Below are positions 48,370 to 55,281 of a DNA stretch of 64,000 nt, piece by piece (the stretch's first letter is position 1; each line of letters starts with the position of its first letter). Under the pieces are notes generated by a model. That model had not been told where the DNA came from. It ran no database searches and saw only the letters and a program-made list of their open reading frames with translations. The position numbers and the translations under genes were made by a program. The stretch is from assembly GCA_947384285.1 (NCBI GenBank), contig CANDGI010000011.1, positions 1 to 64,000 on the forward strand, written 5' to 3'. The DNA comes from an uncultured Lachnospiraceae bacterium. Its GTDB lineage: Bacteria; Bacillota; Clostridia; Lachnospirales; Lachnospiraceae.

Positions 48370-48839
48370 GAGCCGGCGATTGCCCGTTCAAACTCCAGAT
48401 CCTCTACAGTTTTATCTTTTTTCTTTTTCATCATTGCCGCCGCCGCTTTCATCATCAATTTATCAGGGAGGGACATTCTTTCATAACATAAGCCGGCTGG
48501 CAGATAAAAATGGGGGATCTTTGATTGCTGCGATCCAAGGTTCTGTGCCCAGAACGCTTTTATGGTATCTTCTGCCTCGGCGGGCATGGCTCCGGTGACA
48601 AACAAGACAAGTGATCGAGCAGCGCTTTTGTGGAACATTTCTTTTATTTTGGAATATCCGTCAATTCTGCCTGCATGTGCCCGGCTTCCAAAGACAACCC
48701 TTTCGTAAGCAGACATTGTTTTGGCGGTGGCGTTTTTAAAATCAACCAGTGGGCAGCCTGTTTCGTCTGAAATCATTTGGGCATATTTTTTGGTGAAGCC
48801 TGTACTGCTTTTGTAGATGATAATGGTGTTATCTTTCAT
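48303..48839 (-). CDS. Flavodoxin-domain protein
   Basis: 178 residues. The FMN phosphate-binding loop is IIYKSSTGFTKKYA at the N-terminus, and VVFGSRAHAGRIDGY and FVTGAMPA follow, like the flavodoxin-like HemG/Spr group. Lachnospiraceae commonly pair such genes with a TetR regulator. Its stop lies 67 bases inside the convergent feoB. Its ATG is inside the end of the TetR gene, with AGGAGAG before it. Confidence 0.82.
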   Translation of the reverse strand: MKDNTIIIYKSSTGFTKKYAQMISDETGCPLVDFKNATAKTMSAYERVVFGSRAHAGRIDGYSKIKEMFHKSAARSLVLFVTGAMPAEAEDTIKAFWAQNLGSQQSKIPHFYLPAGLCYERMSLPDKLMMKAAAAMMKKKKDKTVEDLEFERAIAGSYDISDRAYIEPLVSFLGRSSR

Positions 48840-49413
48840 TCTGGCTCTCCTTCCTGTGATTCAGCGTGTATTCTAAAAATGCCTGGCAGGCCTGCTCCTG
48901 CTTGGCATAAATTTCATCCATGGGAATCCCTGGCGTTGTGACGGAAAAAATAGTGCCAATGCCAATGGTGTAGATCAGCATGTTTAAATGCAGCTGTTCT
49001 GCCTGGGTGATGCTAAGGTTTAGGGTATCTGCAATAAATTCCGCAGTCTGGGGGCTGGCTTGTGTTTGATATAGATCCTTCAGGGAAGAGATGCCCCTTC
49101 TCTGATGCAGGATGAATATTTTAAACAGATGGGGCTCGTCTTCCGCAAATTTAAGATACGCCCTGCCTGTGCTTCGGAATAAATCATTTTTATCAATGCG
49201 GCTTGCAAGATATTCCTGCAAAAAACATTCTGTCCATACAGCTACATCCTGGCGCAGGCTTTCCATGTTGCTGCAATAACTGTAAATAGGCTGGACAGAG
49301 CAGCCGATGTTTCCTGCAATTGTTTTTACCATGACTTGTTCCATTCCGCTGTTTCTTGCTATTTCAAAAGCGGCGTGGATTACCATTTCTTTTGTAATTC
49401 TTTGTTTTGGCAT
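48829..49413 (-). CDS. TetR-family transcriptional regulator
   Basis: 194 residues. The N-terminal helix-turn-helix reads MPKQRITKEMVIHAAFEIA and then MVKTIAGNIGCSVQPIYSYC. The C-terminal ligand domain is poorly conserved, as usual. AAGGAG precedes the ATG at 49413. It overlaps the flavodoxin gene start by 11 bases and is most likely its own repressor and that gene's; a perfect palindrome lies at its promoter. Confidence 0.9.
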   Translation of the reverse strand: MPKQRITKEMVIHAAFEIARNSGMEQVMVKTIAGNIGCSVQPIYSYCSNMESLRQDVAVWTECFLQEYLASRIDKNDLFRSTGRAYLKFAEDEPHLFKIFILHQRRGISSLKDLYQTQASPQTAEFIADTLNLSITQAEQLHLNMLIYTIGIGTIFSVTTPGIPMDEIYAKQEQACQAFLEYTLNHRKESQNER

Positions 49414-49446
49414 GGGGTTCTCCTTATCGCTTACTATATAAAAATG

Positions 49447-49467
49447 TTATATAAATTATTTATATAA
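49447..49467. promoter_or_regulatory. Probable TetR operator
   Basis: TTATATAAAT (49447-49456), one central T, ATTTATATAA (49458-49467): a perfect 10-bp inverted repeat just downstream of the -10 box of the TetR promoter. Confidence 0.6.
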
Positions 49468-49471
49468 ATGG

Positions 49472-49500
49472 ATTATATTATAATGGAACCATATTGTCAA
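49472..49500 (-). promoter_or_regulatory. TetR-flavodoxin promoter, full consensus
   Basis: On the minus strand TTGACA (49500-49495), 17 bases, TATAAT (49477-49472). Confidence 0.85.
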
Positions 49501-49608
49501 GATTAAGAACAATTTGCAAGACCGTTTTGAGCAGTTCCTGAATCTGGGAAAGTGCATAAGTGTTCTGGTTCTGGGCATGCTATTCAAAAATGAAAAGGAG
49601 AACAGACG

Positions 49609-49773
49609 ATGGATAAATATTTATGTGAGCCCTGCGGATATGTGTATGATCCCCAGGAAGGAGATCCAGACAATGGAATTGCACCGGGTACAGCTTTTGA
49701 GGATTTACCGGAGGACTGGGTATGTCCCTGGTGCGGGTTAGGCAAAGAGGTATTTGTAAAAGAGAAGGCATAG
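49609..49773 (+). CDS. Rubredoxin
   Basis: 54 residues. The two iron-binding knuckles are [10 protein letters not shown] (Cys6, Cys9) and CPWCGLGK (Cys39, Cys42), with the canonical [20 protein letters not shown] core. AAAAGGAG precedes ATG 49609. It is a small electron carrier for oxygen and peroxide defence or other redox partners in anaerobes. A terminator overlaps its stop. Confidence 0.96.
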   Translation: MDKYLCEPCGYVYDPQEGDPDNGIAPGTAFEDLPEDWVCPWCGLGKEVFVKEKA

Positions 49774-49796
49774 CGTAACAGGCTGTGCCTTCTTTC
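49763..49796 (+). terminator. Rubredoxin terminator
   Basis: AGAAGGCATAG (49763-49773) pairs with CTGTGCCTTCT (49783-49793), one G-T pair, followed by TTCC. Confidence 0.65.
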
Positions 49797-50129
49797 CAAT
49801 GGGAAATAGGTTCTGGACATGCTTCGGGCTAGGGGAAAACTTTACCTTAGAACTGTATTTTTATGAAAAAGGACATCCGGGCAAAGCTTGGGATATGGAT
49901 GTGGACATCCGTATGAACGTACCTTAAAAAAGGCAAAAAGAAAGCAGTAATTACTGTAACAGTAAAAAATAAGAATACCTCATAAAGCCCCCTCCTGCCT
50001 TGGCCTTCGTATCCAAAGATAAAAAATCCACTCTATATCTGGCATTACAAAAAAGTAGAAAACTGGCTATAGTAAATCTCCCTTCGAAGGATTATCATAC
50101 CAATAGAATTCAAGAAAGGAAGGAAAAAT
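49774..50129. other. 356-base gap before the class V aminotransferase
   Basis: After the terminator, a stretch with frames cut by stops on both strands. A short plus-strand piece near 49930-49983 reads GKKKAVITVTVKNKNTS, like the end of a bacterial Ig-like domain, so it may be gene debris. A TATAGT at 50068 could be a -10 box. No gene is called. Confidence 0.35.
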
Positions 50130-51260
50130 ATGTATAAGATTATGACGCCAGGGCCTACCCAGGTAAAAGAAAATATCCGTCTGGCACGGGCAAAAGAGTG
50201 CACAAACCCAGATTTGGATGAAACATTTGTGGAATTTTACAAAGAAACCTGTGAACAAATCAGCCGTCTCCTCCACACAGAAAATGAGACGCTTATTTTA
50301 GGAGGGGAAGGCATTCTGGGGCTGGAAGCCGCCTGCGCTTCCCTGACAGAGCCAGGAGATAAAGCGCTTGTGCTGGACAATGGGGTTTTTGGAAAAGGAT
50401 TTGCAGATTTTGTGTCCATGTACGGCGGACAGCCCCAGCTTTATACGGTGGATGATAAACATCCAATCGACCCTAAGGCTTTGGAAGAATTTTTAAAGGA
50501 AAACCACGATTATAAATATGCTACTTTGGTACACTGTGATACGCCAAGCGGCATGTTAAACGATGTCCATGCCCTCTGCCCCCTGCTTGGGAAATACGGG
50601 ATTTTGACGGTGGTGGATTCTGTTTCTGCCATGTTTGGGGAAGAACTGGACGTGGATCGGGCAGGAATTGATATTTTATGCGGCGGATCCCAGAAAGCAG
50701 TTTCGGCGCCTCCAGGACTAACCTTTGTAACCATCAGCGGGAAAGCGAAAAAGGCCATGGCAGAGCGGAAAATACCCATAGCTTCTTTTTATGCCAGCCT
50801 GAAAGCTTTTGAAGGATACTATGAGGCAAAATGGTTCCCCTATACTATGCCAATCAGCGATATCTACGGGCTTCGGGCAGCTTTTGACAATATTGAAAAA
50901 GATACGGATATGCTGGCCCGCCATGCCCGGATTGGAAATGCCTGCAGGCAGGCGCTTGCCGATGCGGGGTTAAAGCTCCACCTGGAACAGGGATTTTCCA
51001 ATACGGTCACCGTATTTGACGTGCCTAAGGAAACCACAGCCCAGGATATTTTAGCGGTGATGCGCAAGGAACATAACATTATGCTGGCAGGCTCCTTTGA
51101 CACCCTGGCAGGGCAGGTCATCCGCATTGGGCACATGGGAAGCAACGCCAATAGGAAGGATATGGAAGAGGCAATGGGGGCTTTGGAGCAGGCCTTAAAG
51201 TCCCTGGGAGTTGGGCTGAAGTGTTCTCTGGGAGAAAGATTTTGTGAATTGATGGATTGA
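50130..51260 (+). CDS. Class V PLP aminotransferase (alanine-glyoxylate / serine-pyruvate type)
   Basis: 376 residues. N-terminal MTPGPTQV, LGGEGILGLEAA in the cofactor cup, DSVSAMFGEELDVD, and the PLP lysine in CGGSQKAVSAPPG (about residue 191). The fold group includes alanine-glyoxylate and serine-pyruvate transaminases and phosphonate transaminases; the precise substrate cannot be fixed from sequence. AAGGAAGG precedes ATG 50130. It is followed by the nadA leader repeats. Confidence 0.86.
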   Translation: MYKIMTPGPTQVKENIRLARAKECTNPDLDETFVEFYKETCEQISRLLHTENETLILGGEGILGLEAACASLTEPGDKALVLDNGVFGKGFADFVSMYGGQPQLYTVDDKHPIDPKALEEFLKENHDYKYATLVHCDTPSGMLNDVHALCPLLGKYGILTVVDSVSAMFGEELDVDRAGIDILCGGSQKAVSAPPGLTFVTISGKAKKAMAERKIPIASFYASLKAFEGYYEAKWFPYTMPISDIYGLRAAFDNIEKDTDMLARHARIGNACRQALADAGLKLHLEQGFSNTVTVFDVPKETTAQDILAVMRKEHNIMLAGSFDTLAGQVIRIGHMGSNANRKDMEEAMGALEQALKSLGVGLKCSLGERFCELMD

Positions 51261-51332
51261 CAGAATGGGAATATTGTGAGATAGTAAGCAGAAAAGAAGG
51301 AATTTGCCATCCAGTTTTATCACAGGACAAAG

Positions 51333-51447
51333 GCAGCCCTCTGGGATGGGAAAGAACCAGGGAAAGAAAGCAGGGTGATACCTGTAACGCTTTCAGACGA
51401 GGGTTGCAGCCCTCTGGGATGGGAAAAGACCAGAGAAAGAAAGCAGG
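51333..51447 (+). repeat. Direct repeat in the nadA leader
   Basis: Copy 1 (51333-51374) and copy 2 (51406-51447) share GCAGCCCTCTGGGATGGGAA and the next 22 bases with few differences, 73 bases apart. Each can form a CTCTGG/CCAGAG-type hairpin; the second is a perfect 6-bp stem. The end of copy 2 (AAGCAGG) leads into nadA's ribosome site AGGAG. Confidence 0.75.
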
Positions 51448-51455
51448 AGCAGATT

Positions 51456-52355
51456 ATGTCAACTTTAGATAAGATTAATCAATTAAAGAAAGAACGCAAT
51501 GCGGTGATTTTAGCCCACTATTATGTGAGGGACGACGTACAGGAAATTGCCGATTATGTAGGAGATTCCTTTTACTTGAGCAAGATTGCCACCCAGGTGC
51601 AGGCAGATGCCATTGTGTTCTGCGGCGTATCCTTTATGGGAGAAAGCGCTAAGATTCTCAATCCAGAAAAGACGGTGATTATGCCGGATATGGCGGCAGA
51701 CTGTCCCATGGCCCATATGGCGGATATTGAGAAAATCAACGAGGCAAGGGCAAAGTATGAGGATTTGGCTGTGGTTTGTTATATTAATTCTACCGCATTG
51801 CTAAAGACGTATTCTGATGTATGCGTAACTTCCTCCAATGCATTGAAGATTGTAAAGGCATTGCCGAACCAGCATATTTATTTTATCCCTGATGAAAATT
51901 TAGGGCGTTATGTGGCTTCCAAGGTGCCAGAGAAGCATTTTATTTTTAATGATGGATACTGCCATGTACATAAAAGCATCACGGCCAAGAACCTGCAGAT
52001 TGTAAAGGATATACATCCCAAGGCGGAGATTTTAGTGCACCCGGAATGCACCATGGATGTGATTGCCATGGCGGATTATGTGGGAAGCACGTCGGGCATC
52101 ATCCATTACGTAACAGAAAGCCCGGTCAAGGAATTTATTGTCTGCACAGAAATGGGTGTGCGGTACGAACTGGAATTGAAAAAGCCGAAAAAGATTTTTC
52201 TGGATGCTGGACAGTGTTATTGTTCCGGCATGAAGCTTGTCACAGTGGAAAAGATAGCGGAGGCGCTGGAGCAGATGACAAATGTGGTGGAGCTGGAGGA
52301 AGAATTGAGAATCCGGGCGAAGAAGCCATTGGAAAGAATGCTGGAGCTGGGCTGA
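51456..52355 (+). CDS. nadA: Quinolinate synthase NadA
   Basis: 299 residues. Signatures: AVILAHYYVRDDVQEIADYVGDS, CGVSFMGESAKILNPEK and MPDMAADCPMA; Cys in the FeS region (HPECTMDV) and the last conserved Cys (GQCYCSGM). It condenses iminoaspartate with dihydroxyacetone phosphate to quinolinate using a 4Fe-4S cluster. ATG 51456 is preferred because CAGGAGCAG precedes it; an in-frame ATG at 51375 would include the repeat-encoded residues. A terminator follows. nadBC are 33 kb upstream. Confidence 0.96.
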   Translation: MSTLDKINQLKKERNAVILAHYYVRDDVQEIADYVGDSFYLSKIATQVQADAIVFCGVSFMGESAKILNPEKTVIMPDMAADCPMAHMADIEKINEARAKYEDLAVVCYINSTALLKTYSDVCVTSSNALKIVKALPNQHIYFIPDENLGRYVASKVPEKHFIFNDGYCHVHKSITAKNLQIVKDIHPKAEILVHPECTMDVIAMADYVGSTSGIIHYVTESPVKEFIVCTEMGVRYELELKKPKKIFLDAGQCYCSGMKLVTVEKIAEALEQMTNVVELEEELRIRAKKPLERMLELG

Positions 52356-52506
52356 GCGGCCATATGATGAGTGTGCTTTGGATGGATATGGCACGCCCTT
52401 GCAGGAGTCTGTTTTTCCCAGAATGGCTGGCTATGGCTCGCAGGACGGCAGGCTGCTTAGATGGACGCTGTGTAATTTGCCAGTTTCTCCAATAGATACA
52501 TCCATA

Positions 52507-52543
52507 CAGGCTCTTCTTACAGAGAAGAGCCTGCGCTTTTTTT
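52507..52543 (+). terminator. nadA terminator
   Basis: CAGGCTCTTCT (52507-52517) pairs with AGAAGAGCCTG (52523-52533), then seven T. It overlaps the 3' end of the convergent transporter gene. Confidence 0.85.
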
Positions 52544-53233
52544 CTTCCGTCCATGCAGATAGCGGGCCAGATAGATAAAAGGCGTGTCCGCGATGCTTGT
52601 CGCAACAAAAATAACATAGCTTGACATAGCAATAGAAATCAGGGTGGAAGTATGATAAGTGCCAAGAAATGCCCCCCAGGTAAATAAAATGGTATTTAAA
52701 AGCTGGGATACCATTGTGGAGCCGTTGTTGCGCAGCCACAAAAATTTTTTCGAGTCTCCGAATTTATTTTTGGTAAATGCCCACCATTTATGGTAAGCCC
52801 AAACATCGAAGAGCTGGACAATCACATACACCCCGATACCCACAGCCATAAGGCGTGGAGTATTGGAAAAAACAGTTCGGATGGCAGGGGAAGCAAAGTC
52901 ATTTTCATTTGGCTGGTACAGCATCCAGGACTGGCTGATAAGAATGAAAAGGACAGAAGTTGCAATCCCAAGGAAAACAGCCGTCTTTGCGGCTTTTTTC
53001 CCATACAGCTCGCTTAAAATATCTGTTACCAGGAAGGTAGAGGCAAATAAAATATTGCCCAGAGTCATTTCCATGCCGAAAGCATTTACGATAATCAGCA
53101 CTTCAATGTTTGCAGCAATGGTGGCCACTACAGTCCAAAGATAAAGCCCCTGTTCCCCGAATAGCCGGAATAAAAGAAGAACAGCGGAAAAAGCCAGAAA
53201 TAAGGATGCCAGCAAAAGAATTTCATTCTGCAT
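52517..53233 (-). CDS. Queuosine precursor transporter (YhhQ/VUT family)
   Basis: 238 residues with about six membrane helices. Family signatures: NILFASTFLVTDILSELYG, YQPNENDF-like loop, and NNGSTMVSQLLNTILF. YhhQ-type proteins import preQ0, preQ1 or queuine. GGAGGTG precedes ATG 53233, nine bases away. It follows a radical SAM gene with an 11-base overlap, and both lie behind a preQ1-I riboswitch, which makes the queuosine role strong. Confidence 0.92.
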   Translation of the reverse strand: MQNEILLLASLFLAFSAVLLLFRLFGEQGLYLWTVVATIAANIEVLIIVNAFGMEMTLGNILFASTFLVTDILSELYGKKAAKTAVFLGIATSVLFILISQSWMLYQPNENDFASPAIRTVFSNTPRLMAVGIGVYVIVQLFDVWAYHKWWAFTKNKFGDSKKFLWLRNNGSTMVSQLLNTILFTWGAFLGTYHTSTLISIAMSSYVIFVATSIADTPFIYLARYLHGRKKKSAGSSL

Positions 53234-53957
53234 GTTCTGCCGCACCTCCTACGCCAAAGGCAGTATTTTCCATCAAAATATCTACCCGGTCATTGTTTAT
53301 GTATTTTGGGTAAAGCTCCCTGGCAAAAATGCCAATGACCCCAGGGTCTGGCTGGATGGGCCGTCTGTTTTTCTGCATAATGTTGATGCAGACCCGTTCA
53401 AAGAAAGCAAGCCCCGTTCGGATGTCTTGTTCCATGCTTTCTGCTGTCTGGCCAGGGAGGCCTTGCAGCAGGCATACCTCATCAAAAAATTGAGCGATTT
53501 CCTCGGGGGAATCGGTATCTATGCCTTTGGATAGATAGCTTTCCCGGAACAGGGAATCAAAGGTTTCCACGCCGGTTTTTATTTTCAGTTCAATTCCATG
53601 AGCAGCAAAACGTCTGCGGAACGGGGCGGTTTCCTTACGGTGGCGCCAATGGCATTCAAAATGTATCTGCCCAATGCCGCGGCTTACGCAGGTCTTTGTA
53701 ATCAGGGCAAGGGTATCTTCATCCAGATCCACGAAGCTGCCGGAGTTGATGACCTCCAGTTTTCCGTGGATTCCAGTGACTTTTTCAAGCTGCTTTTGAT
53801 TCAGGGCAGAATTTGCCTTGCCATCCTGGGAAAAATCCAGATGATAGTCGCAGAAGCGGCAGCGTCTCCAGGAACAGCCGAATCCCCGCAGCATCACAAT
53901 TTCCCGGGGGTTTTTTTCGTTGATTACCGCATAGCGGCATGGGTTGAAATCTTCCAT
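53223..53957 (-). CDS. Radical SAM protein, probable queuine-salvage enzyme (QueL-like)
   Basis: 244 residues. The cluster motif is CSWRRCRFC (Cys-x4-Cys-x2-Cys, Cys28, Cys33, Cys36), a radical SAM variant. The rest is a partial TIM barrel. It is co-transcribed with a YhhQ-type transporter behind a preQ1-I riboswitch. Known work on Clostridioides difficile describes a radical SAM lyase, QueL, that frees queuine from queuosine 5'-phosphate, beside a YhhQ transporter. The match here is by class and context, not by alignment. ATG 53957 is preferred, since AAAGGA abuts the upstream ATG 53963. Confidence 0.75.
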   Translation of the reverse strand: MEDFNPCRYAVINEKNPREIVMLRGFGCSWRRCRFCDYHLDFSQDGKANSALNQKQLEKVTGIHGKLEVINSGSFVDLDEDTLALITKTCVSRGIGQIHFECHWRHRKETAPFRRRFAAHGIELKIKTGVETFDSLFRESYLSKGIDTDSPEEIAQFFDEVCLLQGLPGQTAESMEQDIRTGLAFFERVCINIMQKNRRPIQPDPGVIGIFARELYPKYINNDRVDILMENTAFGVGGAAEHAE

Positions 53958-54010
53958 TTTCATTCCTTTCTATCCATAAAAAATGAGCGCGCCAGAACGT
54001 GCCCACATAG

Positions 54011-54062
54011 AAAAAACGGTATTCTTCTGGCAGAGGAAGCCTGCGCAGAATCTTTCCGTTTT
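54011..54062 (-). terminator. Terminator of the preQ1 leader (expression platform)
   Basis: On the minus strand AACGG and ACCGTT pair at the base, with inner TTCTG/CAGAA and GCAG/CTGC stems; TTTTTT follows (54016-54011). It comes right after the aptamer. Confidence 0.75.
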
Positions 54063-54067
54063 CAAAT

Positions 54068-54107
54068 CCCTAGTTTTGTTTAGAGACAGGATGGTTACGA
54101 ACTGTCT
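54068..54107 (-). promoter_or_regulatory. preQ1-I riboswitch aptamer
   Basis: Minus-strand RNA. P1 is AGACAG (54107-54102) with CTGTCT (54089-54084). The loop is TTCGTAACCATC; the tail is CTAAACAAAACTAGGG (54083-54068), whose GG can pair with the CC of the loop to make the H-type pseudoknot. The A-rich AACAAAACxAGG tail and AACC loop match preQ1-I aptamers of Firmicutes. A terminator, a promoter upstream and a queuosine transporter downstream complete the case. Confidence 0.85.
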
Positions 54108-54128
54108 GATGTAATTGTATGCGTGGAT

Positions 54129-54157
54129 ATTCTAACACACTGGTTTTGGAATTGCAA
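54129..54157 (-). promoter_or_regulatory. Promoter of the queuosine-salvage operon
   Basis: Minus strand: TTGCAA (54157-54152), 17 bases, TAGAAT (54134-54129). It places the start about 15 bases before the aptamer. Confidence 0.75.
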
Positions 54158-54233
54158 GATAAAATATTTTGTTGTGAAATGAAAAGGCTGAGGGTATAAT
54201 CAAATTATAAAAAGTCTGTGGGCAGCTTCCTAG

Positions 54234-54266
54234 GGAACTGTGCAAAAATAATTTATGTACAGTTCC
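54234..54266. repeat. Inverted repeat
   Basis: GGAACTGT (54234-54241) and ACAGTTCC (54259-54266), 17-base AT-rich loop. Confidence 0.5.
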
Positions 54267-54315
54267 TAATATGGAGCAAACATCCGATATAATATGAAAG
54301 GCAGCGTTTTAGAGG

Positions 54316-54372
54316 ATTCTGGCATAAACAACAATGAAACATAATATGTTTCATTGTTGTTTATGCCAGAAT
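54316..54372. repeat. 57-nt near-perfect palindrome
   Basis: A 28-base arm (54316-54343), one central A, and its exact complement (54345-54372). The arms begin ATTCTGGCATAAACAACAAT. It sits 25 bases before the ATG of the unknown gene, after a TATAAT at about 54289. No T run. If transcribed it would form a very stable 28-bp hairpin. Confidence 0.85.
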
Positions 54373-54397
54373 AAAGTGAAAGGAATGAGTGGTTATC

Positions 54398-55192
54398 ATG
54401 GTAGACAGAATCAATAATCAAAAGTATTACGACTATTCCAAAGTAAACCAGCAGAAGCGCCAGACCACGGAATCGGCGGAATTTAATCTGAATACAGGAA
54501 AAGAAGGGGTGATTTACGAAAAGGAGCAGCAGAAAAAGCCGGCAAAATCCAAAGAAGCTTCCCTGGAGTTGGAGGAACAGGCGAAAAAAGAGGTGGGCAG
54601 CTCTGGCGTACAACTGGAAATTTCCCATAAGGGACTTGAAAAATCCGCCAGGGAAAAGCAGAAAATATCTTTGGTGGAAGAGGTGAAAAAGTATGCTTCC
54701 CTGGCAGTGGATTTTTTTAAGTCTGTCTGGGATAAGGTGTGGAATGATAATTCCGGGTCAAAAACAGTGGAATTTCCGGAAATTTTGGAGGATAAGTTAT
54801 CAGAGCAGGGAGTTTCCCAGGAAATGGGGGTTCTGCAGGAGGAAGAAATGGAACTGCCCGGCGAGGGAGCAGTGCCGGAGGCTTCAAGCGGAACCGGATT
54901 CTTGCAGAGGGCGGCTGCAAGGTTTTCAGAAGAGGGGGCAAAGGACGGCTCCCAGATAAGGTTTTCCAGCCAGATTGCAGAATCCATCTATACCCAGGAA
55001 GAGATACGGCAGATATTCCGCCGGGGCAGCCAGAAGGAAATTGAGGATTTCCTTTCGAACCATGGGGAAAAACAGCTTGCCAGGAATACCGATCTTTTGA
55101 CCCAGTATGACCGGAGCGGAAGCATTGTGGGGCTGAATGGTTCAGACAAAGATTTGATTTTGCATGGGGCTAGGAACCAGATTAAACTTTAA
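54398..55192 (+). CDS. Unknown hydrophilic protein
   Basis: 264 residues. A disordered, charged N-terminal half (many Lys, Glu, Gln; KEGVIYEKEQQKKPAKS) is followed by a short amphipathic segment (SLAVDFFKSVWDKVW) and a helical C-terminal part (EEIRQIFRRGSQKEIEDFL, GEKQLARNTDLLTQYD). No membrane helix or signal peptide, no known domain. ATG 54398 is preferred; GTG 54389 would overlap AAAGGA spacing. The long palindrome just upstream would shape its mRNA leader. Proteins of this kind occur in Lachnospiraceae only, so far as I can judge. Confidence 0.7.
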   Translation: MVDRINNQKYYDYSKVNQQKRQTTESAEFNLNTGKEGVIYEKEQQKKPAKSKEASLELEEQAKKEVGSSGVQLEISHKGLEKSAREKQKISLVEEVKKYASLAVDFFKSVWDKVWNDNSGSKTVEFPEILEDKLSEQGVSQEMGVLQEEEMELPGEGAVPEASSGTGFLQRAAARFSEEGAKDGSQIRFSSQIAESIYTQEEIRQIFRRGSQKEIEDFLSNHGEKQLARNTDLLTQYDRSGSIVGLNGSDKDLILHGARNQIKL

Positions 55193-55281
55193 TAAAAAAA
55201 GGCGTCTGCATATTTTTTTGTCATAATTTTGCAAGCTCTATCATATATTGAACTATATGTAAAAATCGGGAGTGAGCTTTT

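Noticed and set aside
49514-49741. 75-residue frame over the rubredoxin gene
   Set aside because: It is a shadow; the true gene is the 54-residue rubredoxin in another frame with a good ribosome site.
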